Shown piece by piece: positions 46,746 to 62,000 of a stretch of DNA of 64,000 nt. This DNA comes from Thunnus maccoyii. Lineage: Eukaryota > Chordata > Actinopteri > Scombriformes > Scombridae. A program made the position numbers and the translations under genes. The notes below the pieces were generated by a model. It saw only the letters and a list, made by a program, of their open reading frames with translations. It was not told the DNA's origin and searched no databases. The stretch is taken from NCBI RefSeq assembly GCF_910596095.1, contig NC_056548.1, positions 6,411,151 through 6,475,150 on the forward strand, written 5' to 3'. Positions within the stretch are counted from its first letter, which is position 1. Each line of letters begins with the position of its first letter.

Positions 46746-47689
46746 CAAACAAACTATAAGCATGTCGAGTGCTACAGTACAAGTGCTTAGGTTTTTTTAA
46801 AGTTAGCACTGCACTGCCCGATCCGTTTCTTCCTCGAGCCTTCAGGGAATAAATTTACCCTGCTAGGTGAAAACTAAAATAGGTTTATGTTTAAATAATG
46901 ATGCTCGCTTCAGTAAAATCATTTAAGTGTAAAAAAAACTCTTGCATACACATAAACAAATACACAAGTGCACTTTAACACTCAGTCCAAATTGGCATAA
47001 ATATGTGACAGACACCTTCAGATTTAACTTGCCCAAAATCTTTCCAAAAACAGTCGCTCTGAAAGAGGTGACGTAATGTCACTGCTGACCTTCTCAGTGG
47101 AACTATTTTTGTCTTTGACATAGATACTCAGGTCTATGGCCAAAGTAGAAAACAGCAGATGCTCCAACCACGGGGGGTCAATACAGGGATTTGTCGAATG
47201 GAGACTCCTTCTGTTGCTTTTCTGTGCACGTCTAATGGCTGAAGGCAGATTCGCAGGCACAAAGCCAGGCCTTACAAGCTGGTTTGATGTTGCAGTGGCA
47301 AGCAGTTTTTGATAACAAGACACATGATAGTTATGCTCAGCAACTATCATTTTGAATAATTCAGTTTTCAGTGCATACAACACTTTAATATGTGTTTTAA
47401 TACATTTATAGTTAGATAGGACAAAATTATTTAAACTTTACCTGATCTTGGGCCCACCATTTCACTTTACTGATGCCTCTATATACATATCTGATTAGCA
47501 CCGACCAGCTAACTGAACTAAGTCTAAGTCTAACTAACTAAGTTATCCTATGGAAAGCAACAAGAGTCCACAAAGAGAAATAAGGACAATCATATGTGTG
47601 ATGTCCAAACCCTGCATACATGCACCTTACAAGTGAAATAAAATTTCAAATGCAAATGAAGCCACTTAAACATGGAAGGACAAACATAT

Positions 47690-47890
47690 TCTGCAAGAGG
47701 TGGACAAAATAGCAGAAACACCTTACAATGCAATACAGTAACCCTGGAGTAAATTCCCCTTGAGTCACCTCTGTGGTCATTTTTTATCCACCTGTTTCTA
47801 TGCTAATGTCTTTGGCACATGTCATCATGATTATTGACACTTTTCCCACAATTGATGTTGCAGCGATTCAGGCAACCGATGTCTGACCTC
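47690..47890. repeat. Tc1-like terminal fragment
   Basis: GGTGGACAAAATAGCAGAAA then CACCTTAC, with TCATCATGATT further on. A second, related block is at 52915-53230. Confidence 0.5.
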
Positions 47891-48282
47891 TTTGTACCTC
47901 TAAAATTCTCTATGAAAATGATGATTTAAAGGTGCATTTTCGCTATTTAGTCTTTAAATTTCATAGTTTGGGGGCTTGTCAGAGACATATTGAAAAAAAG
48001 GTTAAAATCAATGCAGCAGATGCTGAGACATCCTAACTTTTAGTCCCTCGTATGGGTCAAGTTAAAAAAACATGGATCCAACACTTCATATTGCAACTCA
48101 AAAGTGTCTTTTTGTAAAATCCTTCTTGTCTTGTCTGTGTCTTCAACACCTCCAGTTTGTAATGTCAGTGTAATGTCGTCTCCATGCTCAAGCTTAGATA
48201 ATTTTATGGAGCCACAGAAAACATTATAAAGGCAGACTTGTATTCTCCATGGCGAGTAAACTGGTCTTGATGTGTAAAATTG

Positions 48283-48347
48283 GTGGCAAAAGTTTGGACA
48301 CACTTTCTCATCCGAGTGAATGGCAAAGTGTGTCCAAACGTTTGACA
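48283..48347. mobile_element. Short mariner-like MITE
   Basis: AAAGTTTGGACACACTTTCT and its inverted form AAAGTGTGTCCAAACGTTTG enclose about 20 bases. The ends match the common Tc1/mariner terminal phrase AAAAGTTTGGACACAC. Confidence 0.6.
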
Positions 48348-48497
48348 CTGTGGGCAGTCTCAACGAAAACCCAATATTAGGGGTGTCCTGGTGGCTATAG
48401 AAGACTATGATGCCACAGTCGCATGTCATTTCATTTCTCTCTCCGCCCTCAGATTTCTTCAGACTCTCTTCTAGCTGCTATCAATAATGATGGACCT

Positions 48498-48969
48498 GGA
48501 TGCGTTCACAATTTTTCAAGTCTGTCCTGAAACAATAGTCAGGTGCCCAAATATTTTTCTTGCTGTAATCATTCCTCCTTTTCATACTGACCATTAAGAG
48601 ATCACTTCATTGTTCACTTTAAATGTAAGTGAAAGTCGTCCTTCTGTGCAAAAAATATTTGAAAGTTTATTTGCAGCAAATTTGAGGCTTCAGCCGCCCA
48701 AATTAATCAAATAAAGGCAATTTATTTCAAAGTTACTGTCTTTTTAGTGTGTAATTAAATTTTTTTCCCAATTTTTTATGATCTTCAGAGAATATTTAAA
48801 AAACAAGTCCCCCATCACTTACACTATAAGCTCATTTGGAGAGGATCTTCTAATAGTCAGTATGAACAGGAGGAATTATTACACCGAGCAAAACCAATAT
48901 TCATACAGTATAAACAGCTGACCGTTTTTTTAAAAATCTAGACTTAAACAATTATGAACCTATCCCTTC
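48498..48969. repeat. Foldback element, family A copy 4
   Basis: More diverged and shortened copy. GGATGCGTTCACAATTTTTC at the left, GAACCTATCCCTTCA at the right; the inner AGATCACTTCA and GAGGATCTTCTAATAG blocks are opposed. Confidence 0.75.
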
Positions 48970-50244
48970 AGACCGTCTTCAAAACAGTATTTGCTGCTGT
49001 AAAATGAAGTGTTTCTGTTATTTTGTCCACCCCCATGTTTGTTGTGCCACACAATGACGTGTTCAATATAACATATATACATACGACCACAAACCATGAC
49101 ATAATGATACACCGCCATACTTTCGCTCGTGACTAACCTGCTGTAGGTTGTCCGGAACTGGACTACAGTCAGAATTCCCAGAGAGAAACCATCTGGACCC
49201 AACAGTCATTTCTATACGTTCGGCAGACTTCTCTCACATAACACATGTTGATAAACAGCATGAAGATGGTAAAACTGTATGACCACCAGCTTATTTCACT
49301 TACACAGAAATTAATTTTAGAAAGCTTCTCTGTAAGTTGTGATAAATATAGATGGTGATTAGACACCCAGCCAAACAATAGTGAAACTCAAAAACACTCG
49401 TAGTTTTTGGATAAAATACCAACATTTTTAATGTTTTTTAGGGATGCTCTTTTCTAAATTTGCGCAAAATAGCTGAACACTGTTTCAAACATTTGAACTA
49501 GATAGTGATGTGTGTAATTTATCCATTACACACGTTCCTTGAAAGGAAAAAAAAAAAGTTCTTACAAGTATTTTTACTCATTGAGAGTTCAAGTACTATT
49601 TTGCACCTGTTGTCATAAAAAATGTATTTTCCAAGCAAGACACATATAAACTGGTTTATGCTAGTGCAACATTTCATAAAGTCAGTTAAAAGTAATACAG
49701 TACTTGCATAAAATATACAGTAGGCTGTTTTTTTCTGGGTCACTTACTGTTGATTATCAAAAGCGGAAAGCATCATAATCATCATTTCCTTTCGCTAACA
49801 AACGATAACTGTGCAAACAGTAATAATGTTTTTAGGGGAAGAAGTACAGTGCATCACATCAGCTCTGTTTCCTGGACATCGATTAGATCAGTTTCCCAGT
49901 AGCGACCACACCTACGGTAGATCAAATAGTCTTTGCACGTGTGTTTTGGCACCTGTTTTTGTGTCCATGATGTCACACAACGCCCGAAAGTCAGTAAGAA
50001 AAAAAAAATCCACCCTCAGATACTCTAGAATATCATTCATTTGTGACATTTGATGCAATTTTCAGTGCAAATTCTCTTCATCTTGTGTCATGTATTTGTG
50101 CTTCAGGTGGTGATTTCCTACATTTCCCAACATGCATTTCAACTATCCAAAAAAAAAAAAAAAAGGTAAGAACTTGCAGCTCTCAGCTGTTGATTGGTGG
50201 AGATAAAAGAGGTTTTCTAGTCAAGAAAACAGTTGTGTGTAGAT

Positions 50245-50525
50245 CTGCGATGATTAATCGATTAGTCATCAACAGGAAATTAGTAACCACTGTATTTTGT
50301 ATTTATCAATTAATGGTTTTAGTTTTTCCAGCTTCTGAAACACAAGGATTCAATGCTTTTCTTTGTCGTATATGATAGTAAACTGAATATTTTGGGGTTT
50401 TGGAGTGTTGATTGAACAGAACAAGTAATTTGAACACATCTCTTTGGTTTGTTTGAACTTATAACAGGCGTTTTTCACTAATTTCTGACATTTCAAATGA
50501 AAGAATTGAGAAAATATTAATCCAT
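50245..50525. repeat. MITE family B copy 5
   Basis: Starts CTGCGATGATTAATCGATTA, shares CTTTTCTTTGTCGTA with the 19585 copy, and ends near TTGAGAAAATATTAATCC. Confidence 0.7.
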
Positions 50526-51664
50526 AATGTGCTTTTTAACACTAACATTTTGTTGCTGTATTGCATTCTGGTCTGTTGACACCAGTGCCTGTGTGTCTCT
50601 TTCTTCTCCACAATGTATTTCTCCCTGTATTATTGTTGAACTGTTGTTTCAAAATTAATCAAATCCATCAGAATCAATCAGACATTTACCGTAGGAGTTT
50701 TAAATAATCCAAAATCTGAGCATTGAGAATAAAACTCTGTTGCAGATGCTGGAAATAAACCAAATGTGACATCACTTCACCGGAAAAAAATACACCATTA
50801 AACACCAAAAATGGGCCCAGAAATAGAAACAATAGTATCTGAGAGTGAATTTTTCCTTTTCCATCAATCAGAGAGAGTCAGTCTACTGTGACAGAATTAT
50901 GTGTGATTGACAAGTAGTTTATTATCCATTGTGCTAACACGGTAAACCCCCTCCCATCTGCCACTCCAAACTGCTACTAAAAATAGTTTGCATCTAGTGT
51001 TTCATCCAGATGTGATTTGGGCAGCTCTGCATGCTATCATTTGTTTGATAGTTAATGAGTTCTGTGAAGCATCAAAGTCCTTCAGGTCAAAAAGAGCAAA
51101 GTGAAGAAAGATTGACTCAAACAATGTACTTTGATATGATGTATGTCTGAGATCTTTGTTTAAGGGTCTAATCTGTAATTTTATATTTTGGAATTCATCA
51201 TTTCAGTTGTTTTCTGTTTCTGTTGAAAAGGAACAAAATGTTTAGAGGTGACAGGATTTGAATGGTAACAGAGAGATTAACTGTTAGCTTCAAAGAAATA
51301 TTTTAACAATTTGGGAGATAAAATGTTTCCCTTTCTTGCTGAAAGTTGGTTGATAAGATTGATGCTACATTTATGTCTGTGCGTTAAATACAGAGCACCT
51401 CTGCACTTGATGGACTGTGGGTAGAGAAAAAACAAAAAAAGACCAAAAAAACCCCCAAAAAACATGCTTCTATGCAATCTATGCATTGCTTTGTTGCACT
51501 GCCTGTTGGCATCTACGTCCTTTTGGTCCCAAACTTAAACTTTATGGCACTTACTCGTGTTGTTGTCTCCTGACTAGATCCCTGCTTGTGTTGTATCGGT
51601 CTCATATGTACGTCGCTTTGGATAAAAGCATCTGCTAAATGAAAAGTGTAAATGTAAATGTGTG

Positions 51665-52185
51665 AATGTAGCAAGCGACAACTTCCGGGGCTGAAAAATG
51701 AAGCTAATGCGAAAGTGCCAAAAATTGCAATTCCTCAAATGACCACTTGAGGCTGGCTCCAAAAGCGAGTCATTCCCCACAGACCCTCATGTTAAAATGC
51801 CCAACTTTACAGCAGAAATAAACATGTTTACAGCCTCGTACAAAAAATGGTTTTAGTCTCTATAGCTAATTTCCCCTTTCATAAAAACTGTATGGGGGTG
51901 AATTTTTTTATAACTCACTTGTTTAAATTTTATTAAGCCATAAAGTTATGCGTAACTAAGTACGTGGCTGCTTTGAGTGACAGGTCGCTAGCTGCTAGGT
52001 GGCTTCTTTCAGGAACCAGGCTTCATTCAGCCCGCCTCACCTCTACCTCTTTGCCCATTTTGGATTAGCTGAGTGTTAGGCAGAGTCGACAGCTGGAGTC
52101 GCCCACTTTGAGCTTCCAAACCGCTCTTCAGAAACCAGTGAGTGACGTCACGGTGGCTACATCCATATTTTTACAGTCTATGGTA
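51665..52185. repeat. Interspersed teleost repeat, about 520 bases
   Basis: Runs from a block with GCAATTCCTCAAATGACCAC through TTTGAGTGACAGGTCGCTAG and CTTCAGAAACCAGTGAGTGA to ACATCCATATTTTTACAGTC and TATGG. I recognise it as a recurrent element of fish genomes; class unknown to me. No coding capacity. Confidence 0.6.
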
Positions 52186-52914
52186 CAGAGCAACTGCCAG
52201 GATGGGGTTAGCCTAGCTTAGCATAAAGATAGTCTTTTAACTAATCAGTTGCTCACTGTAGCTTCTGCTTCTGCGTGCTTTTTATGATTTTCTGTCATTT
52301 TAATACTGTTATAATGTTGGATGTCTGCTAAAGTTGTTCACATTGTCCACTCATATTTTGGATCTGATTCAGGCAAAATCCTACTACTACTGTTTGGTTT
52401 TTTTAGAGCCTCCCAGGTCACCAGAAGTCTGCCAAGTCTTCTGTAAGCTGACCAATCAGAACAGAGTGGACTAATTGGGAGGGGGCCTTAAAGAGACAGG
52501 AGCTAAAACGGCCCGTTTCAGACAGAGGCTGAACTGAGGGGCTACATAAAGAGCCAGAATAAGATAAATAAGGAGTATTTTTAACTGGAAATCATGCAAA
52601 GATATTCCTGCAGAGCCCCAGAATATAAATATAGACCTGGAAATGTGCATGATATGTCCAATGACATGAGAGTGGTATTGTTTTTTCATCTAACCGTCAG
52701 CAAGAAAAGAATAAGCATATTTCCCAAAATGTCAGACTATCCCTTTAATCTGCAACAACTGCAACTCACAAGTACCTACATGGTTGGTGTGTATCTGGTT
52801 CCTGAAGGACTCACATTAGCAACACCATGAACAGAACCAGTACCTGCTCTGAGCTGGCTTCTGGACCCAGAACTGCCAAATAGTGATTGATGTAACCAAC
52901 CTGTGGCTACAGGG

Positions 52915-53230
52915 TTGGACAAAATAACAGAAACACCTTACAAAACAGTGACTCTGCATTAAAGCAGCTCATAATGTTCGTTTTTTCGTTGAGACTGTCA
53001 GAGTTGCTGATTTAGCCCGATGGTCATTTTTGAAGCAGTGCTTTGTAGTGTTGCTAAGCTGCTAAGTGTGTTTCAGCCACTGTCGCTGAGTGTCTACTTG
53101 TGAGTACTGCACTTCTTTGCTAATGCAGTTTTACTGTGTTTGGGATATGTCATCATGATTTTTTGAACTTTTCCACTTGTCACGTTATATAATTTGGCAG
53201 TGTTTGTGACTGATGCACCAGCAATTTGGA
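52915..53230. repeat. Tc1-like terminal fragment, related to 47690
   Basis: TTGGACAAAATAACAGAAAC then ACCTTAC; also shares GTCATCATGATT followed by a CTTTTCC block. Confidence 0.5.
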
Positions 53231-53968
53231 CAGGGAGTGCTGAAAATCACAATAACGGAGGCAGCTGCACAAGTGAGTCATGTGAAGTTATGAGTATGCG
53301 TCAGATTAAATAATATAATAAATATTTTATTTGCATAAATACATTTGTTGGGCAATATAAGGCAACTTATGATGAGAAAGCCTCAGTCGGTGCTGCATCA
53401 GTTGCAAACAGTGTAATGTGTAACGCCAAACGCAGAACAAACAACACTAGAACTTTATGAAAATAACCCCTGAGTTGAATTAACATCTCTGACGTTCTCA
53501 ACACAAACAAACAATTGGAATTTCCTGCAGAGCTGCTACAAAAGATGTTTCTGTCATTTTGTCGAGCCATTTTATTCTACCTCTGCTCAGTCTACCTGAA
53601 CCGCACCTATTCTGCTCAGCTGTTCACCTACAACATGTGTACACAGTACACCACATGCACTGCAGCGTGTTCTTGTATAGTGGGTTGGCTGGCTTCTTGA
53701 CATGACTATTCAAAGAGCACAGGGCGCCCCTGAATAACACCTCAGGTCAAAATGTGCTCCCTCAAATACATATTTGAGTAAGACTTTGCTGTTTACAGTA
53801 CTGTATGTGCTTTTCCCTTTTGTGTGTTCTACTGTTGGTTTACTGGGATTATAGCACCATAAACATCTTCTTGCAGTCATGTTTTTCCTGTGAGGACTGC
53901 CAAGTATGTGTTGTCCACTTGGCAGTATAGACGTTTTCTGCCGCACTGGAATCTGCTGTGTTGAAAGG

Positions 53969-57183
<3,215 letters not shown>

Positions 57184-57341
57184 TCACAGTTGGGTTGCTA
57201 CTGTATTTGGACTATTTGTCACCGACTTATATTTAGATTCTGCAGAAAAATATATTTAAAAAAACAAACAAACAGGGTAATCCCACAGACTCTTTTGGAG
57301 TAGCAGCTTAAATCCAGCGCTCACCTTTCTGGAGTTTTCAC

Positions 57342-57345
<4 letters not shown>

Positions 57346-57412
<67 letters not shown>
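57346..57412. repeat. (CA)n microsatellite upstream of kcnk3
   Basis: About 33 uninterrupted CA units followed by TATATG, about 300 bases upstream of the kcnk3 ATG. Confidence 0.95.
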
Positions 57413-57417
<5 letters not shown>

Positions 57418-58211
57418 GCAGCTTTCCTCCTTGAGGTCAGAATAAACAATTTTTCTTTTCTCAGGAGGGACAAACTCTTCAGCAGAGGTGGTTCAGCCAC
57501 CAACAAGTAGTCCGTAACGTTGTCAAATATTACTTCGAATGATTCATGCGTTCATTCACAGATAAAATATTTACCTAGTGGCTATTTAAACAGACTTGCT
57601 CTACTGGCTTCACAAGTTGTCTAGCAACCTAATGATAACCATTCTTCCCGTGCATGGTAAATATTTAAAAAGGCACATCCTTTTCACAGTGAGCAGGCAG
57701 CAGGAATCTTCAGCTCAAACACAACTTGAGTCGCACTATGTGACACTAAATAAAAGAGTGTGATCATGAAAATGAATGTTTTTATTTATGGCATGGGAAA
57801 AGGGGAATATTTATGAGATATCATACATAAAGGCTAATATCAGCAGCTGTCTGTACTGCCTGAATATAAAGCTGAACCAGGTAAAGGTCTTGAGAGTAAA
57901 TTATTTAAACCTCAACAGCAACAGGATGTCAGTACCCTGGAAATAAAGATGGGAAACACTGAGAATAAAACCAACAAAATGTATTTTTAAATCCAGACAA
58001 GCCTGAACATGTTCCTGTGTGATAAAAGCAAAACAGAAACACCTGAGCTGTTTTCTGTTGTAAAGACATGAAGTCATAAAACCAATTAATTTAATACACA
58101 TATATATAATACATATATATATATGAGATCATAAGCATATTAAAACTAGTTAAATAAATTGCATTGTTATTTGCACCCTGATGAAACAGGTGTACAAAGC
58201 AGCAGAGCAGA

Positions 58212-58535
58212 AACAATGATTAGTTGATAAGTAGATTGACAGAAAATTAATCTGCAACAATTTTGATATTTGATTGATTGTTTTAGGTCATTTAGCAAAC
58301 AAAAATGACTAACATTTAATGGTTGCAGCTTCTTAAAAGTGAGAATTATCAGTTTTATATTATTATAAAATATGTTTTGGTTTTGAACAGTTAGGACAAA
58401 ACAAGGCATTTAAGATGAAAATGTACACATTTTTCATACTTTGCTGCCATTTTATAGACAAAACAATGAATCAAAAAAAAAAAAAATCAACACATTAATC
58501 GATAACAAAGATAATCTTTTTGTTGCAGTTCTACA
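58212..58535. repeat. MITE family B copy 6
   Basis: CAATGATTAGTTGATAAGTA at the left, TTTTTGTTGCAGTTCTAC at the right, family phrases GGTTGCAGCTTCTTAAAAGT and ATTTTTCATACTTTGCTG inside. Confidence 0.7.
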
Positions 58536-59012
58536 AGGCAATGATTGCAATATGGGACGTCCGCTACATAAATCTGCATTTATCCATTTCAGATTGGTAC
58601 ATCGGTACAAAAGCTGAAAAGACAAACGACAATAACCTTACTTTTTTTTGATTTTCGTAGAACGCCTCATACCAGCTTTGTTCACACAGTAAATCAGGAA
58701 CACAGTTGCTTTCTGTTGTTTCCAAAATGATAAACATATCATCCAGCTTATACATTTTAATGGGACTAAACAGCACATTTGGAGATGTTTGAGTGCTAAA
58801 AAGAAAAAAAATAACCACAGTGCTTTCATGCAAAACTTTCAGAAGTTAAACCAATAAGACTCACTCATGGAGGTGCTATTACACAGATCAGCTCAAGGCT
58901 AATTCTGGGTCTTAACGATCAGGTGTGGCTGCAATTACATCACACTTAAATTACACTGAACAGGGCCTTCATGAGGTATTTTTTGGAGAGGTCTTCAGGT
59001 CTCTGAGGTTTT

Positions 59013-62000
59013 CTACAAGGCCTCAAACTCATCAATCCTCTGCTTGGTGTTGCCCTGACGGATCTGACGCAGGGTCTTGTACTTGTCGCGGCCGGCTCGG
59101 ACATTCTCAGCGTGGAGCAGGTCGTTTGCGGTCTTCATGTCCTCGTTTCGGGCTTCTTCCAGCTCTGAGCTCAGGTCCTGAGGAGGGAACACATCCAGTC
59201 ATTAAATCATGAGGATATGCTTCACACAAACAGCAACAAATGCTCCTTTAATTACACTTCTTCTGGTACATTTCATCAATCTGTGATGCTCAGTTTGTGA
59301 TTTCCTCTTCAGTTTTCCAGAGAATAAGCTTGATCCTGTAACTAGAGCTGCAATGATTTGTCCATGAATCGATTAAGAAAACTGATCGCCAACTATTTTG
59401 ATAATAGAATAATCGTTTTAGTCATTTTTTAAGCAAAAATGCCAAAAAATTGCTGGTTCCAACTTCTCAAATGTGAGGGTTTTGGACTGATGGTCAAAAA
59501 AAAGACAATTGAAGACATTAACATGGGCTGTGAGAAATTATAAAGGGCATTTTTCACTATATTGTGACATTTTATAGACAAAACAACCAATCAATTAATC
59601 AAAAAAATATTCAGCAGATTGATTGATAATGAAAATAATCGGTACTTGCAGCCCTACTTGTAACTGTCGATGTTATTTAGCTGCAGGAGGTCATATGTGA
59701 TGTTTTGTAGTCAAGACCGATTGAGATCAAAACAAAAGCTGTCTGGTGGCTGCAATGCATTCTGGTCGATTGAGGCAACTTTCAGTCTAATTTTGAATGT
59801 TAGTGCAAAATGCTGAACCCAGAAGAAGAAGAAGGCCCTTTCTCTTTGATTGGGACGTCCTGAAGTTTCCCATCAGGCTTTGGATGACTGAAAACATTTT
59901 GAGCTACTAATTAGTTGCTGTTCTGTAGAAATCTCTTGGCCACATACTTGCAAAAATAACAAGAACGCACCGCACCATGAATTAACAAGCCTAAAAAGCC
60001 CCCCAAGTGTTAAGCTCTAGGTTTCAAGCTGTACTGTATGTCCTGCATAATCCCCAATTGGAGCAGCTCTACATCTTGACAATCATTTTGCTGGTTTAAC
60101 ATCAACAAATCTTAGTTTTAATCAGTCTTGGACCAGTGGAAGAACTGGACTTCACTGAAATACAATGTATCCAGTAATCCTTTGACTGTTTTTTTTTATT
60201 TATTTTCTATTTATGTTTCTTCTGTTGCACTGCATTCCTGATTATAGTTAATTGGGGAATAAATGTTTTCCTGTCTTTGAGATGGACTGCTACATTGTTT
60301 TTTTTTTATCAATTACTTTTAAATTTCACAAATCAAATTAGATCCACCTGCAACATGTGTATTAGTGAATGAGTCATGTATTCAAATGATTACACACTGT
60401 ATAAACTGCAATTAATTTAAACTGTTGTTGACATCTCAGACAGGTTTTTAAGATCAGGAACAGATTTTTGGAGCAGCTGCCCAGATCCTACTCCTTGTAC
60501 CTGAAGTTCATATTTGATGGTTTTTTTCTTGAGGGTGTAGCAAAACTGCAAGGAGTAAATCAAAGGTTTTCATGAAAACCACTAAACTGAATGTGTTTGA
60601 TATGGGCTGGACCCTGAACTCACCATCAGTTGTTTCTGCAGACGTTGGTTCTTCTCGGCCTCAGTCATCCTTTCCTCCTCCTGGCGGTGGTCGTCGATGT
60701 CCTGCGTCTGCAGCTCGGCGCTGTACTCTTCGTTGTGCTCTTCGTTGTGCTCTTCGTTGTGCTCTTCGTTATGCTCTTCGTTGTCCTCGTGGTCGCTCTC
60801 GCTGTCCGAGGATGAGGAAGAAGAAGAAGAAGAAGGAGCAGCAGCCGGAGTTGTAATAGTGGTGCTCATTACATTGTGCAGCTCCTCCTTCGTCTTGATC
60901 AGACTCTCCTCCACTTCCTTAGCCTGGGAGGAAGAGGAGAGGTTATCAGAGTCATTCACTTAGCTGCAGTTTGATTTGCTGATAGTTAACACCATGCAAC
61001 CTCTGATCAAAACAGTACTGACATTTACTCAGTATCAGTATGACCAAGCTACGGACAAATCAAACTAGCAGGTGAAGCTGGACTCTGATATCAGTCTTAA
61101 TTTTACTTTTTAAAAACGGTTTGGATCTGTTTTCGTCTTCTCTACTAATGAATGTTTGCTTTAATTTCTTCCTGGAGCCAAAATGGGTCATTTATTGGTG
61201 TGTTTTGTATTTTTTTTCCATGACTACATGAAAATTTAAGGGACTTTCCCTTTAGAAAAAACCGGTATGTGCCACGCATCAAACTTCCTGCATTAATTAG
61301 CCTGATTATAAGATGTCACATTAAATATGGAGCTCTTGTCGGTCTTTAGTACATATTTCTACATTTGTCTAGTTTCGTCTTAAATACATCCCAGTTAGCT
61401 GGTGAAGAAAATATAACATGTTTATTGTGTACTTATGCAAGTTATAACGTACACAAAGTGAAAGAAAAACATTGCTGACAGTACAGGTGACTACAAAAAA
61501 ACAAGAAAATCAACCGCGTGAAAAGACAACAAGGAGGAAGTGGTATGTTCTCAGCTCGTGCATCCATTGATGGCGTGTTGACGGTTAGAAACTCACCTTG
61601 CTGCACCATGTCTCAGCCTCTTCCTCCTTGATTCTCTTAGCTTCCTCCAGCAGAGAAATTTTGGCGCCATACTCGGCCAGCTCTGCAGCCTGAGGGAGGA
61701 GGCGCAAACCATGTCGTTAAAAAAAAGCCCAAAGAACTGACACTGGTTTACCTCGGCAACCTCAATTAGCTGGACACAATGTCATTTTATGAATGGATGG
61801 ACAAAAAAAAACTTAAAACAAATGCCCACTTGCTGTTGTAATTTATTCAATAGAGTAATAGTTTGCTTTTTTTTAAACTCTGGTACATCTGACAGCTGTG
61901 TTGTTCTATTTACTTAACAAATTCACATTTTACACTCAACTTCTGATTAGCTCATAAATATTGCTGTTGTTTGGTAAAAAATCTTTCATCTCCAAATTGC

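Larger units (their letters stand above)
44272..53968. other. mtarc1-kcnk3 intergenic region
   Basis: Nearly 10 kb with no coding exon that I can recognise. The first 300 bases are the mtarc1 promoter side. The rest is AT-rich and repeat-rich: a common fish repeat at 44785-44990 (GGTGCAGTGTGTAGAATTTA), MITE family B copies (46085, 50245), foldback family A copy 4 (48498), Tc1-like terminal fragments (47690, 48283, 52915), a 500-base repeat (51665) and pieces of family D. A candidate kcnk3 poly(A) signal is TTTATT at 53326-53331 (AATAAA on minus). Confidence 0.6.

Noticed and set aside
44272-53968. A hidden protein gene in the 9.7-kb spacer
   Set aside because: The open frames are short, AT-rich, overlap repeats and resemble no family I know. 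A transcript search would be decisive.
60572-60963. Open frames with Leu-Arg-Cys or Cys-Ser-Ser repeats on the + strand
   Set aside because: They are antisense readings of the ezrin 12-base minisatellite.
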